From NCBI RefSeq assembly GCF_035989305.1, contig NZ_CP108514.1, positions 7,606,501-7,670,500 on the forward strand: a DNA stretch of 64,000 nucleotides. Reading direction: 5' to 3'. Made by a program: the position numbers and the translations under genes. This DNA comes from Streptomyces sp. NBC_01233. Its GTDB lineage: Bacteria; Actinomycetota; Actinomycetes; Streptomycetales; Streptomycetaceae. The notes under the pieces were generated by a model. The model searched no databases. It worked only from the letters and a program-made list of their open reading frames with translations, and was not told the origin of the DNA. Shown piece by piece: positions 17,072 through 25,946 of this stretch. The number at the start of each line of letters is the position of its first letter. Position 1 is the first letter of the stretch.

Positions 17072-18702
17072 CGCTTCGCCGCCCCGATCGACGCGGCCCA
17101 CGGGTAGTACAGCTGCACGATCCCGGTCGGCGCGCCGGTCACCCGGTTGCTGAGGAAGACCGAGTAGGGCGCCTCGTACACGGGGATGATCGGCAGTTCG
17201 CGCAGCGCGATCCGCTGGAGCTCGGCGGTCCCGTCCGCGCGCGCGGCGGGGTCGGGCTCCGCGTTGGCCCGGTCGAAGGCGGCGTCGTACTCGGCGTTCG
17301 TCCAGCTGCCGTAGTTACCGAAGTCCCCGGTGCGCAGGTACTGGTAGAACTCCAGCGGGTCGGGGGTGTTGTCGTATCCGTTGGTGATGACCAGGTCGAG
17401 GCCGGCGCGCGCGTTCGGGTCGACGAAGATGCTGCTGTACGCGTCGGGGGCGACGACCTTGAGCTGGACGTCGAGGCCGATCTGGCGCCCCGCGGCCTGG
17501 ACGGCGTTGGCGACGACGCTGATCTCGGGCGCGAGCGTGCTGGTGGCCAGGGTGATCGTGCGGCCGGTCGCTCCGGCCTCCTGGACGAGCTTCTTCGCGG
17601 CCGCGACGTCGTACACCGGCTCGGGCAGGGTGTCGTAGAGCGGGGCGGTCTTCTCCGGGGCCAGTGCCCAGGCGCCGCGTGCGGCGGGGGCCTTGGCGGG
17701 TACGCCGATGCCGGCGGCGGCGGCCTTGACTATGTTCTTCCGGTCGAGCGCCATGGACAGGGCCTGGCGGACCTTGAGGTCACCGAGCGTGCCCTGGAAG
17801 TTGAGGACGGCCAGGTTGGACGCGGCGTTGTTGGGGCCGAACAGCACGCTCCCCTTGCCGCTGGAGCGCAGCTTGGCGAGGGAGGCGGAGGGCACCATGT
17901 ATCCGCCGTCGGCCGTGTCGGAGAGGAAAGCGTTGGCCCGGGCGGCCGGGTCCTCGATGAAGGTGAACTTCACCTGCTCGGACTTGGGGATGAGCGACCG
18001 GTCCCAGTAGTCGGGGTTCTTCTTGAGGGTGATGCTCTCGCCCTGGGCCCACTGGTCGAGGGCGAACGGGCCGGTGCAGTTGACCGTGCCCTTGGGCGTG
18101 CCGTAGTCCTTGCCGGCCTTGGCCAGGGTGGCCGCGCTCTCGATGGTGCCGGGCGAGGCGGCCATGAGTTCGTTCAGGAGGACGTCCGGCCGGGAGAGCC
18201 GGAGGGTCACTTCCAGGGGGCCGGTCTTCTCGATGGCGGTGACGTTCTTGAACGCCGAGCCCCAGGGCGATCCGGTCGCCGGGTCCATCTGGCGCTTCAG
18301 GGAGGCGACCACGTCGTCGGCGGTCATCGTCGTCCCATCGTGGAACTTCACGTCGGGCCGCAGGGTGTAGACCAGCGTCCGGGGGTCCGGCTGGGCGTAC
18401 TTGACCGCGAGACCGGGTTCGATCTTCATGTCGGGCGTGACCCGCAGGAGCTGGTCGCAGACGTTGGCGAGCACGGTGTTCGGCGGGTAGTCGTAGGCGA
18501 GGGCGTAGTCGAGCGTGTAGGGCTCGGCGTACAGGGACCAGGTGAAGGAGTCCAGGGAGCCCTGCGCGGGCGGCGAGGTGGCGGTGACCTGGTAGCTGCC
18601 GCCGTCGGCGGTTTGGTGGGTGGAGGCGCCGGAGCAGGCGCTGGTGGTGGCCGCGAGTGCGGCGGTACAGGCGAGAAGAGTGATGATCCTGGGCGTGCGC
18701 AT
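17068..18702 (-). CDS. Extracellular solute-binding lipoprotein, family 5 (peptide/nickel type)
   Basis: 544 residues. A lipoprotein signal (RIITLLACTAALAATTSACS) ends in a lipobox with Cys23. The body has the SBP family 5 pattern (TLRPDVKFHDGTTMTADDVV, QALSMALDRKNIV, LDLVITNGYDNTPDPLEFYQ). It captures the solute for the importer encoded downstream. Ligand unknown; family members bind peptides, nickel chelates, glycosides or opines. First gene of the operon, with a divergent LacI gene and its operators just upstream. Confidence 0.9.
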   Translation of the reverse strand: MRTPRIITLLACTAALAATTSACSGASTHQTADGGSYQVTATSPPAQGSLDSFTWSLYAEPYTLDYALAYDYPPNTVLANVCDQLLRVTPDMKIEPGLAVKYAQPDPRTLVYTLRPDVKFHDGTTMTADDVVASLKRQMDPATGSPWGSAFKNVTAIEKTGPLEVTLRLSRPDVLLNELMAASPGTIESAATLAKAGKDYGTPKGTVNCTGPFALDQWAQGESITLKKNPDYWDRSLIPKSEQVKFTFIEDPAARANAFLSDTADGGYMVPSASLAKLRSSGKGSVLFGPNNAASNLAVLNFQGTLGDLKVRQALSMALDRKNIVKAAAAGIGVPAKAPAARGAWALAPEKTAPLYDTLPEPVYDVAAAKKLVQEAGATGRTITLATSTLAPEISVVANAVQAAGRQIGLDVQLKVVAPDAYSSIFVDPNARAGLDLVITNGYDNTPDPLEFYQYLRTGDFGNYGSWTNAEYDAAFDRANAEPDPAARADGTAELQRIALRELPIIPVYEAPYSVFLSNRVTGAPTGIVQLYYPWAASIGAAKR

Positions 18703-18760
18703 GCAGACCCACCCCTTTACGGGTGTAGTGACGGGCGCTGGGGGATGGAGCGAGTATTGA

Positions 18761-18804
18761 TGCGGGAACGTTCCCGCACAAGACTTTGCGGGAACGGTTT
18801 TGCA
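18761..18804. promoter_or_regulatory. Two LacI-type operators between the importer operon and its regulator
   Basis: A perfect 18-bp palindrome TGCGGGAACGTTCCCGCA (18761-18778) is followed by a weaker copy TGCGGGAACGGTTTTGCA (18787-18804), with centres 26 bases apart. Position between divergent genes and the CG-centred dyad fit a LacI/GalR-family site controlling both directions. Confidence 0.8.
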
Positions 18805-18833
18805 GAGGTCGCGAGGGTGGCAGCATCACCCCC

Positions 18834-19946
18834 ATGACCGATGTTTCACGGTATGACGGGGCCCCCTCGCAGCCCGCCCAGCGCGTCCGGCTCGTCGACG
18901 TGGCCCGCGAGGCGGGACTGTCCAAGACGACTGTCTCGGCGGCGCTCAACGGCACCGGACGGCTCTCCGACGAGGTACGGGAGAAGGCCCGCGAGACCGC
19001 GCGCGTCATGGGCTACCGGCCCAACGCCACCGCGCGCCAACTGCGCACGGGGCGGGCCCGGCTGATCGGATACATGGTCGGGGAGCTTGCCGACACCCCT
19101 TGGTCCTTCCTGGAATCTCCGTACTTCGCCAGGCTGACCGGAGCCACCGCCGCGACCGCGCTGAAGCGTGGATACGCCGTGGTGCTGCTGCCCGCCGGCT
19201 CCCTGCAGAGCGAGTGGGCCGGCCTGCCGCTGGACGCGGTGGTCGTGGCCGACCCGGTCGTGGCCGACCCGGTCGTCGACGACCTGCTCGCCGCCCGGAT
19301 CCCGGTGTTCAGCGACCGCTCCGTCGAGGGGCGGCCGGGTGCGTACTGGGTGGACGTCGAGGCCGGGACGGCCGTGTGCGGGACCATGGACCACCTCCTG
19401 GAACAAGGGGCTCGGCGGCCTGCGCTGGTGCTGCCCGACAGCGCGACCCGGTTCCATACGGGGGTGCTCGCCGCCTACCGCGACTGGTGCGCCGCGCACG
19501 GCGTGGCGGAGCGGGTCGTACACGCCGGGGACCCGGGCAACGGTCCGGTCGTAAGGGCGGTCGAGACCGCCCTGGCGGGTGACGGTGAGGGGCCGGACCG
19601 CGTGCGCCCCGACGCCCTCTTCGTCGTGGCCGAAGCGAGCCCGCCCCTCGTCCTGGCGGCGGCGCGCCGCCAGGGCTATGAGGTCCCTGGCGATCTGCTG
19701 CTCGTCTGTGTCAGCGAGGACGTGACGGCGGAGCACACCGAGCCGCCGGTGACGACGCTGAGCTTGCGGCCCGAGGCGATCGCGGTGGCCGGCATCGAAC
19801 TCCTCGTGGCGGTCCTGGAGGACGGGCGCCGGGAGTCGGCCGGGGTGCTCGTGCCGACCCGGCTCGACGTACGGGCATCCTCGGTGCGGCGCCCTCAGGC
19901 GGTGCCGCACCTTCAGACGGAGTGGACGAGCCTGCCGCCGACGTAG
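18834..19946 (+). CDS. LacI/GalR-family transcriptional regulator
   Basis: 370 residues from the ATG at 18834; the longer frame upstream would run through the operator. The N-terminal HTH is classic (RLVDVAREAGLSKTTVSAAL, hinge YRPNATARQLRTGRARLIG). The periplasmic-binding-type sensor domain follows. It probably represses the ABC importer operon that starts 132 bases away and its own gene. Its 3' end overlaps the convergent amidohydrolase gene by 34 bases. Ligand unknown. Confidence 0.9.
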   Translation: MTDVSRYDGAPSQPAQRVRLVDVAREAGLSKTTVSAALNGTGRLSDEVREKARETARVMGYRPNATARQLRTGRARLIGYMVGELADTPWSFLESPYFARLTGATAATALKRGYAVVLLPAGSLQSEWAGLPLDAVVVADPVVADPVVDDLLAARIPVFSDRSVEGRPGAYWVDVEAGTAVCGTMDHLLEQGARRPALVLPDSATRFHTGVLAAYRDWCAAHGVAERVVHAGDPGNGPVVRAVETALAGDGEGPDRVRPDALFVVAEASPPLVLAAARRQGYEVPGDLLLVCVSEDVTAEHTEPPVTTLSLRPEAIAVAGIELLVAVLEDGRRESAGVLVPTRLDVRASSVRRPQAVPHLQTEWTSLPPT

Positions 19947-21550
19947 GTTCGCTCCACCCGGGCCTCGGCGATCTCCTCCGGGGGCGCCGCGAAGATGTCG
20001 CGGTCCAGTACGACCAGGTCGGCGAGGTGGCCTGGGCGCAGGCTGCCCGCATCGTCGAGGCCGTTCACATGGGCGGAGCCGGCCGTGTAGGCGGCCAGCG
20101 CGGTCGCGAGGTCGAGGCGCTGTTCGGGCAGGAAGACCCGGTTGTCGGCGGTGGCCTCGGGATCCTTGCGGTTGACGGCGACGTGGATGCCCTCAAGGGG
20201 GTCGGGGCTACTGACGGGCCAGTCGCTCCCGGCGGCCAGGGTGGCGCCGGCCCGCACCAGATCGCCGAAGGGGTACTGCCAGGCGGCGCGTTCGGGGCCG
20301 AGGAAGGGGATGGTCAACTCGTCCATCTGCGGTTCGTGCGCGGCCCAGAGCGGCTGGATGTTGGCGATGGCGCCGAGCCGGGCGAAGCGGGGGAGGTCGT
20401 CGGGGTGCACGACCTGGAGGTGGGCGAGGTGGTGGCGGTTGCCGCGCGGGCCGTTGGCGGCGACGGCGGCTTCGAGTGCGTCGAGGGCCTCGCGGACGGC
20501 CCGGTCGCCCAGGGCGTGGAAGTGGATCTGGAATCCGAGGGCGTCTAGTTCGGCGGCATACCCGCGCAGCGCCATCGGCTCGACGAAGCTGAGGCCGGTG
20601 TTGGCCGTCGCGCAGCCGCAGCCGTCCAGGTACGGGGCGGTCATGGCGGCCGTGAAGTTCTCGGCGATCCCGTCCTGCATGATCTTCACGGAGCCGGCCC
20701 GGAAGCGGCCGTGGCTCAGCTTCTCCCGCAGCGCGACCAGTTCCTCGATCTGCTCGGCGCCGCGGTCCCGGTCCCACCAGAGCGCGCCGGTCACCCGGGC
20801 GGTGAGCGATCCGTCCCGGGCGGCGCTCACGTAGGCGTCCGAGGGATCGGGCTTGCCGCCGAATACGCCGAGCAGCGCGTCCTGCCAGCCGGTGATGCCG
20901 AGCGAGTGCAGCAGTTCCTGGGCTCGCAGGAGGCCGACCAGCCGGTCGGCGGGGGTGCCCGCGGGCACAAGCCGTGAGACCAGTGCGGTGGCGCCCTCCT
21001 GGAGCACTCCACTGGGACCGCCGTCCGGCTCCCGTTCGATGCGGCCGTCGGCCGGATCGGGGGTCTCGGCGGTGATCCCGGCGAGCTCGAGCGCCCGGGT
21101 GTTGGCCCAGGCGCCGTGGTGGTCCCGGTTGACGAGGAACACCGGCCGGTCCGGGAGTACGGAGTCCAGCAGTTGGCGGGTGGGCAGGCCTCCGTCGAAG
21201 CTCTCCATCGACCAGCCGCCGCCGGTGATCCACGCGTGGTCCGGGTGGGCGTCCGCGTACGCCCGGATCCGGGTCAGGTACTCCGCGACGCCGACCGTCC
21301 CCGTCAGATCGCATTCGGCCAGCTCCGTACCGCCGTAGACGGCGTGGATGTGGGCGTCCTGGAACCCCGGGATCAGCAGCTTGCCCGTCAGGTCGACGAC
21401 CTCGGTGCGGGGGCCGATGAGCTCCCGGACCTCGTCTTGGCCGACGGCCGCGATCCGGTCGCCGACGACGGCGAGCGAGGTCGCCCGGGTGCGGGCCGGA
21501 TCGACGGTGAAGACGGGGCCGCGGGTGAAGACCAGATCGGCCTTGTCCAT
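19913..21550 (-). CDS. Amidohydrolase family protein (YtcJ/AtzC-like)
   Basis: 545 residues, usual for YtcJ-like metal-dependent hydrolases. Metal-binding landmarks: FQDAHIHAVYGG (HxH on strand 1), FHALGDRAVREAL, HLAHLQVVHP, and SDWPVSSPDPLEGI with the late Asp. Such proteins hydrolyse C-N bonds of amides, ureas or cyclic nucleobases; the exact substrate cannot be told. Divergent from the TetR gene at 21642, with the TetR operator 64 bases upstream of its start, so it is probably the direct target. Confidence 0.87.
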   Translation of the reverse strand: MDKADLVFTRGPVFTVDPARTRATSLAVVGDRIAAVGQDEVRELIGPRTEVVDLTGKLLIPGFQDAHIHAVYGGTELAECDLTGTVGVAEYLTRIRAYADAHPDHAWITGGGWSMESFDGGLPTRQLLDSVLPDRPVFLVNRDHHGAWANTRALELAGITAETPDPADGRIEREPDGGPSGVLQEGATALVSRLVPAGTPADRLVGLLRAQELLHSLGITGWQDALLGVFGGKPDPSDAYVSAARDGSLTARVTGALWWDRDRGAEQIEELVALREKLSHGRFRAGSVKIMQDGIAENFTAAMTAPYLDGCGCATANTGLSFVEPMALRGYAAELDALGFQIHFHALGDRAVREALDALEAAVAANGPRGNRHHLAHLQVVHPDDLPRFARLGAIANIQPLWAAHEPQMDELTIPFLGPERAAWQYPFGDLVRAGATLAAGSDWPVSSPDPLEGIHVAVNRKDPEATADNRVFLPEQRLDLATALAAYTAGSAHVNGLDDAGSLRPGHLADLVVLDRDIFAAPPEEIAEARVERTYVGGRLVHSV

Positions 21551-21613
21551 ACGGAGCTCCAGTGCATGAGGCGACGGTTGGTGGAGACATGGAAGCGGGA
21601 CGGCCGTTTACAC

Positions 21614-21628
21614 GTCAATGGTGTTGAC
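21614..21628. promoter_or_regulatory. TetR operator site 1
   Basis: GTCAATGGTGTTGAC inside the longer dyad ACGTCAAtggtgTTGACGT (21612-21630). Lies between the divergent amidohydrolase and TetR genes, 12-14 bases before the TetR start. Its exact reverse complement recurs at 22552. Confidence 0.8.
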
Positions 21629-21641
21629 GTAAGGTCCGGCC

Positions 21642-22352
21642 ATGGCCGAACGAGTGATTCCAGAAGGCGGGCGTCGGCGTCACCGACCTACCAAGCAGGG
21701 CGCCGTACTCTCGGAACGGCTGATCATCGACACAGCCCTGCGCCTGGTCGCGCAGCACGGCGCGGTGGCGCTCTCGGCGCGCAGGCTCGGCGCGGCGCTC
21801 GGCGCGGATCCCAGCGCCCTCTACCGCTACTTCCGCAACACCGACGCCCTGCTCCTCGCCCTCTCCGACGAGCTGATCGGCCGTGCGCAGGAGGGCTGGT
21901 CGGCCACTGGTGACTGGCGGAGCGACCTGCGGGCCATCGGGCTGCGCATCCACGCCTCCTACCAGTCCAACCCCCAGGCCGCGCTCCTCACGGCCCACCG
22001 CACGACAGGGCGCCCCCACGAGACGCGGGCCGTGGAGGCGATCCTCGGCATCCTGCGTTCCGGAGGTTTCCCGGACGCCCTCGCCGTGCGGATCTACCAC
22101 GCCTTCGTCGACCAGGCCCTGGCCTTCGCCGCCCAGGACGCTGCCGCGCTCGCCCTGCCGGAGGCGGCGCGGGAGTCGGACGAGGAGGTCTGGCACGCGG
22201 TGTACGGCAGGCTGTCGCCCGAGACCCACCCGAACATCGCGGCGACCTTCCCGCTGCTCGCCGCCGACATGCGCGACAGCGGTTACCCCTTCGCACTGGA
22301 TCTGATGCTCGGCGCGGCGGCGGCGCTCCGCCCGGCGGCGGACGGCGGCTGA
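21642..22352 (+). CDS. TetR-family transcriptional regulator
   Basis: 236 residues. The N-terminal HTH reads LIIDTALRLVAQHGAVALSA, GADPSALYRYFRNTDALLLA, a standard TetR DNA-binding domain, and the rest is an all-helical ligand domain of the TetR_C type. Two copies of one 15-bp operator flank this gene, before the divergent amidohydrolase and before the FAD oxidoreductase, so it likely represses all three. Confidence 0.9.
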   Translation: MAERVIPEGGRRRHRPTKQGAVLSERLIIDTALRLVAQHGAVALSARRLGAALGADPSALYRYFRNTDALLLALSDELIGRAQEGWSATGDWRSDLRAIGLRIHASYQSNPQAALLTAHRTTGRPHETRAVEAILGILRSGGFPDALAVRIYHAFVDQALAFAAQDAAALALPEAARESDEEVWHAVYGRLSPETHPNIAATFPLLAADMRDSGYPFALDLMLGAAAALRPAADGG

Positions 22353-22551
22353 CCGGTGGCCTCGGCCGAACGCCGAGCACCTGCCCGAACGGTGGCCCGC
22401 CGCACGCGCAGAGGCGCTGATCAGCGGGCTCGCCGCACGTTTCGAACCCAGGGCGCGGCGGACCGCGCAGGAGATCCTCGACAACTGGGAGGCGCAGGGG
22501 GCGCCCGGAGAGCAGGGGCCGCCTGGCTCCGGCGCGCTGGGGCCAGTTTAT

Positions 22552-22566
22552 GTCAACACCATTGAC
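22552..22566. promoter_or_regulatory. TetR operator site 2
   Basis: GTCAACACCATTGAC is the exact reverse complement of site 1 (21614-21628). Placed 83 bases before the ATG of the FAD oxidoreductase. Confidence 0.8.
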
Positions 22567-22649
22567 CTTGTTGCGTGCCGAAGGGTCTCATGGGCGGCAC
22601 CTCGGAGGGTCCGTGCGCTCGGACGCCTCCGCGATCCGAAGGAACCCCC

Positions 22650-24044
22650 ATGGACCACCTCACCTCGCTCAGGGACGCCGAGCCCCGCCCGTTCTGGCTC
22701 GACGACCCCCGCCGCCCGCAGGCCGCCCCCGCCCTCGTCGGGGCCACCACCTGCGACCTGCTCGTCGTCGGGGGCGGTTACACCGGCCTGTGGACCGCCC
22801 TCCTCGCCAAGGAGCGCGACCCCTCCGCCGACGTGGTGCTCATCGAGGCGGACGAGACCGGCGGCGCCGCCTCCGGCCGCAACGGCGGCTTCTGCGAGTC
22901 CAGCCTCACCCACGGCCTGCACAACGGCCTCCAGCGCTGGCCCGGGGAGATCGACCTCCTGGAACGGCTCGGGCGGGAGAACCTCCAGGCCATCGAGGAC
23001 GCCGTAGACCGCTACGGGATCGACTGCGACTGGGAGCGCACCGGCTCCATCGTGGTGGCCACCGAGCCCTACCAGCTCGCCGGCCTCGTGGAGGAGGCCG
23101 AGGCCGCCGCCCGCTACGGGGGCAAGCCCGTCCTGCTCGACGGCGAGGCCGTCCGGGCCGAGATCGACTCCCCGACCTTCCTGGGCGGCATGTGGAACCA
23201 GCACGACACCGCCATGGTCAATCCGGCAAGGCTCGCCTGGGGACTCAAGAGTGCCTGCCTCGCCCTGGGTGTGCGGATCCACGAGCACACCGCGGCCACC
23301 TCGCTCGCCGAGCACGGGGCCGTGATCGGCGTCCGTACCCCCTACGGCCGGATCACCGCGCGTCGCGTCGCGCTCGCCACCAACGCCTACCCCTCCCTGG
23401 TCCGGCGCCACCGCCCGTACACCGTCCCCGTGTACGACTACGCGCTGATGACCGAGCCGCTGACCTCAGAGCAGCTCGCCTCCGTCGGCTGGACGCGCCG
23501 CCAGGGCTTCGCGGACAGCGCGAACCAGTTCCACTACGTCCGGCTCTCCGCGGACAACCGCATCCTGTGGGGCGGATACGACGCCGTCTACCGCTACGGC
23601 GGCCGCGTCCGCGCCGAACACGACCGGCGGCCCGAGACCTTCGCCACTCTCGCCCGCCACTTCTTCACGACGTTCCCGCAGTTGGAGGGTGTGCGCTTCA
23701 CCCACAGCTGGGGCGGAGCCATCGACACCAGCACCCGTTTCTGCGTGTTCTTTGACACGAGTCACCAAGGGAAGGTCTCCTACGCCGCCGGGTTCACCGG
23801 CCTCGGCGTCGGCGCCAGCCGCTTCGGCGCCGAGGTGATGCTCGACCTCCTGGCGGGCGAGCGCACCGAGCGCACCGACCTGGAGATGGTCCGACGCAAG
23901 CCCCTGCCGTTCCCGCCCGAGCCGGTCCGGTCCCTCGGCATCGGCATCACCAAGTGGTCCATGGCCCGCGCCGACCTCAACCAGGGCCACCGCAATTTGT
24001 GGCTGCGCAGCCTCGACCGCTTCGGCCTCGGCTTCGACAGCTGA
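22650..24044 (+). CDS. FAD-dependent oxidoreductase (DAO / glycine oxidase-like)
   Basis: 464 residues from the ATG at 22650 (GAAGGAA upstream). The Rossmann FAD site is CDLLVVGGGYTGLWTALLAK (~32-51), then LIEADETGGAASGRNGG, a DadA/PuuB-like feature. The C-terminus has the FAD-closing pattern YAAGFTGLGVGASRFGAEVM. Family members oxidise amines or amino acids (e.g. gamma-glutamylputrescine, D-amino acids). Preceded by a TetR operator identical to that of the amidohydrolase, so both probably act on one nitrogenous substrate. Confidence 0.88.
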   Translation: MDHLTSLRDAEPRPFWLDDPRRPQAAPALVGATTCDLLVVGGGYTGLWTALLAKERDPSADVVLIEADETGGAASGRNGGFCESSLTHGLHNGLQRWPGEIDLLERLGRENLQAIEDAVDRYGIDCDWERTGSIVVATEPYQLAGLVEEAEAAARYGGKPVLLDGEAVRAEIDSPTFLGGMWNQHDTAMVNPARLAWGLKSACLALGVRIHEHTAATSLAEHGAVIGVRTPYGRITARRVALATNAYPSLVRRHRPYTVPVYDYALMTEPLTSEQLASVGWTRRQGFADSANQFHYVRLSADNRILWGGYDAVYRYGGRVRAEHDRRPETFATLARHFFTTFPQLEGVRFTHSWGGAIDTSTRFCVFFDTSHQGKVSYAAGFTGLGVGASRFGAEVMLDLLAGERTERTDLEMVRRKPLPFPPEPVRSLGIGITKWSMARADLNQGHRNLWLRSLDRFGLGFDS

Positions 24045-24179
24045 CGCTCCGCCGCACTGCCCGTTCCCCGTGCGGCCCTCCTCGTCGGAGCGGTCGGCTA
24101 CGACGGCCTGTACATCGTCGCCGCGTTGATCAAGCTGCTCGGCGCCGCCTCGGTGATCCCCATCAAGACGGTCCGCTGA
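24045..24179 (+). pseudogene. C-terminal remnant of a membrane transporter (MFS-like)
   Basis: An open frame continues from the preceding stop and encodes ALLVGAVGYDGLYIVAALIK followed by LLGAASVIPIKTVR with a TGA. It looks like the last membrane helix and tail of a major-facilitator transporter. No start or upstream helices remain, so most of the gene was deleted. Confidence 0.5.
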
Positions 24180-24230
24180 GGGCCGGGGCACGAACCACCA
24201 CCCCACCCCTCTTCCGGAGCACATACAGCC

Positions 24231-24515
24231 ATGAGCTCGATCTCCCCGCCCCGCAACGACGGCCACCCCTACCAGGACCCCGCCCGACCCGTGGACGAGC
24301 GAGTCGCCGACCTCCTTGCGCGGATGACGCCGGAGGAGAAGGCCGGACTGATGTTCCACAGCATCACGGCGCTGGAGGACGAGGAGTACGCCCCGGGGGA
24401 GACCGGCGCCCCGTTGAACCACCGGGTGACCGGTACCGGCCCCCACGGGCCGGTACCTGCCCCCGGGTCCAGCCGCGGTCCTGCCGGGACCGCGACGCCG
24501 GGCGGCGTGACCTGA
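24231..24515 (+). pseudogene. Truncated GH3 beta-glucosidase N-terminus
   Basis: 94 residues. The first ~50 (YQDPARPVDERVADLLARMT then PEEKAGLMFHSITA) are the canonical start of GH3 beta-glucosidases. After ~residue 60 the protein becomes Gly/Pro/Thr low complexity and stops. GH3 enzymes are normally over 600 residues, so over 85 percent is missing. Confidence 0.75.
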
Positions 24516-24560
24516 CCAGCGCCGCCCGGCGTACCTCTCCGAGCCGAAGGGACACCGTTC

Positions 24561-25634
24561 ATGCCCTCCACCCGCCGCAGACTCGCCGTCGCCACCACCG
24601 GGGCCGCACTGCTCGCCGCCTCGGGCGTGACCGCCTATGCCGCACCCGGCCACGGGGCGCCCGCACCGGGCGCCCGGCCCCTCGCCGGCCTGCGCGTCCT
24701 GATCTCCAACGACGACTCCATGCAGGCGGCCAAGAAGAGCAATTCCGACGGACTCGGCCTGTACGAACTGCGCCGCGCGATGTGCGCGGCCGGCGCGGAC
24801 GTGGTCGTCATCGCCCCGTGGCAGGTCCAGTCCGGCAAGGGCACCGCCGTCACCAATGGAGGGGTCCTCACCGCTCAGCGCCGCACCGCGCTCCCCGTCG
24901 GCTACGAGAACGACTGCACGGGCGCGCCCGCCAAGGGCGCGGTCTTCGAGGTCTGCCTTTCCGAAGGCCCCTGCGGTGGCGACTCCCCGAGCGCCACCCC
25001 CGCCGACACGGTCAAACTCGCCCTGCGCGGAGCCCTGAAGGCCAAGACCGGCTGGGACCGAGCCCCCGATCTCGTCCTCACCGGAATCAACTCCGGCCCC
25101 AACGTGAGCGCCCAGGTCAACGACTCTGGAACGGTCGGAGCCGCGATCGCCGCGATCGACGAGGGCGTTCCGTCCATCGCCTTCTCCTCCGAGGGCGACG
25201 AGAGCAACACCTTCTTCCCCCAGGAGAACTACCGCGCGGCCGCCGGGTTCGGTGCCGGTCTCGTCGCGGGCCTGGAGCAGCGGGGCCTGCTGACCTCCGA
25301 GTTCGCGCTCAAGGTCGACTACCCGGACATCAGTACCGGTACGCCCGCCGGCCCGCCGCGCTGGACGAGCGTCGGGCACGGCAAGGTCGTCTGGCACGCC
25401 TACGAGCAGGTGGGCGAGGACTCCTTCGCCATCGGCCTCGGCTTCTGCGAGGAGCGGCCCGGCGACCCGTGCAGCGAGAGCGTCTGGGATGCCGACTCCT
25501 CGGCCCTCTTCCGGGACGGCCGGATCTCCGTGACACCGCTGACCTCCGACCGCACGTACGGAGCGAAGATCCCGCACCCGGCGACGCTGCAGAAGATCCG
25601 CCGCCACGTCGAGGACGCCGCGCCGCGCCGCTGA
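24561..25634 (+). CDS. Secreted SurE-like nucleotidase/phosphatase
   Basis: 357 residues with GAAGGG before the ATG and a signal peptide (RRRLAVATTGAALLAASGVTA, cleavage near AYA-AP). SurE motifs: LRVLISNDDS (metal-binding DD), NSDGLGLYELRRA, VLTGINSGPNVS, DSGTVGAAIAAIDEGVPSIA. Cytosolic SurE hydrolyses nucleoside monophosphates; this is an exported version, so it may work as an extracellular phosphatase. It stands alone between two truncated genes. Confidence 0.87.
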   Translation: MPSTRRRLAVATTGAALLAASGVTAYAAPGHGAPAPGARPLAGLRVLISNDDSMQAAKKSNSDGLGLYELRRAMCAAGADVVVIAPWQVQSGKGTAVTNGGVLTAQRRTALPVGYENDCTGAPAKGAVFEVCLSEGPCGGDSPSATPADTVKLALRGALKAKTGWDRAPDLVLTGINSGPNVSAQVNDSGTVGAAIAAIDEGVPSIAFSSEGDESNTFFPQENYRAAAGFGAGLVAGLEQRGLLTSEFALKVDYPDISTGTPAGPPRWTSVGHGKVVWHAYEQVGEDSFAIGLGFCEERPGDPCSESVWDADSSALFRDGRISVTPLTSDRTYGAKIPHPATLQKIRRHVEDAAPRR

Positions 25635-25685
25635 CCCGGCCGCCGAACCTTCCCTTCCCGAGCACCTACCCCGACAGGAGATCCC

Positions 25686-25946
25686 ATGACCGGCGATCCC
25701 CTCGTCCGCACCGGCCACGGACCGGTGCGAGGCGAACGCCGCGCGGACGGAAGCCTCCGCTTCCTCGGCATCCCGTACGCCCGCCCCCCGGTCGGCGAGC
25801 TCCGCTTTGCCACCCCCGTGCCCCCTGTGCCCTGGACCGAGCCGCTGGACGCCACCGCGTACGGCCCGACGGCCCAGCGCCGCCCGTTCGCCGAGGTCAC
25901 GACCATCCCCGAGCCCATCAGCTCATTTTCGGAGTCAGGCGAGTGA
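25686..25946 (+). pseudogene. Truncated type-B carboxylesterase N-terminus
   Basis: 86 residues matching the start of COesterase proteins (VRTGHGPVRGERRADGSLRF, LGIPYARPPVGELRF, PVPWTEPLDATAYGPTA). Homology ends near 25918, well before the catalytic GESAG region, and the frame closes inside the end of the convergent MarR gene. The junction marks the left border of the cou-type cluster. Confidence 0.75.

Noticed and set aside
22353..22549. Small ORF after the TetR gene
   Set aside because: A frame with AEALISGLAARFEPRARRTA looks coding-like but has no start and no recognised family; too weak to list.
23466..25718. A 750-codon open frame on the minus strand
   Set aside because: It is antisense to the FAD oxidoreductase, SurE and two relics. 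Its composition (Gly/Ala/Arg/Val-rich, no motifs) is the usual mirror of high-GC coding sequence.
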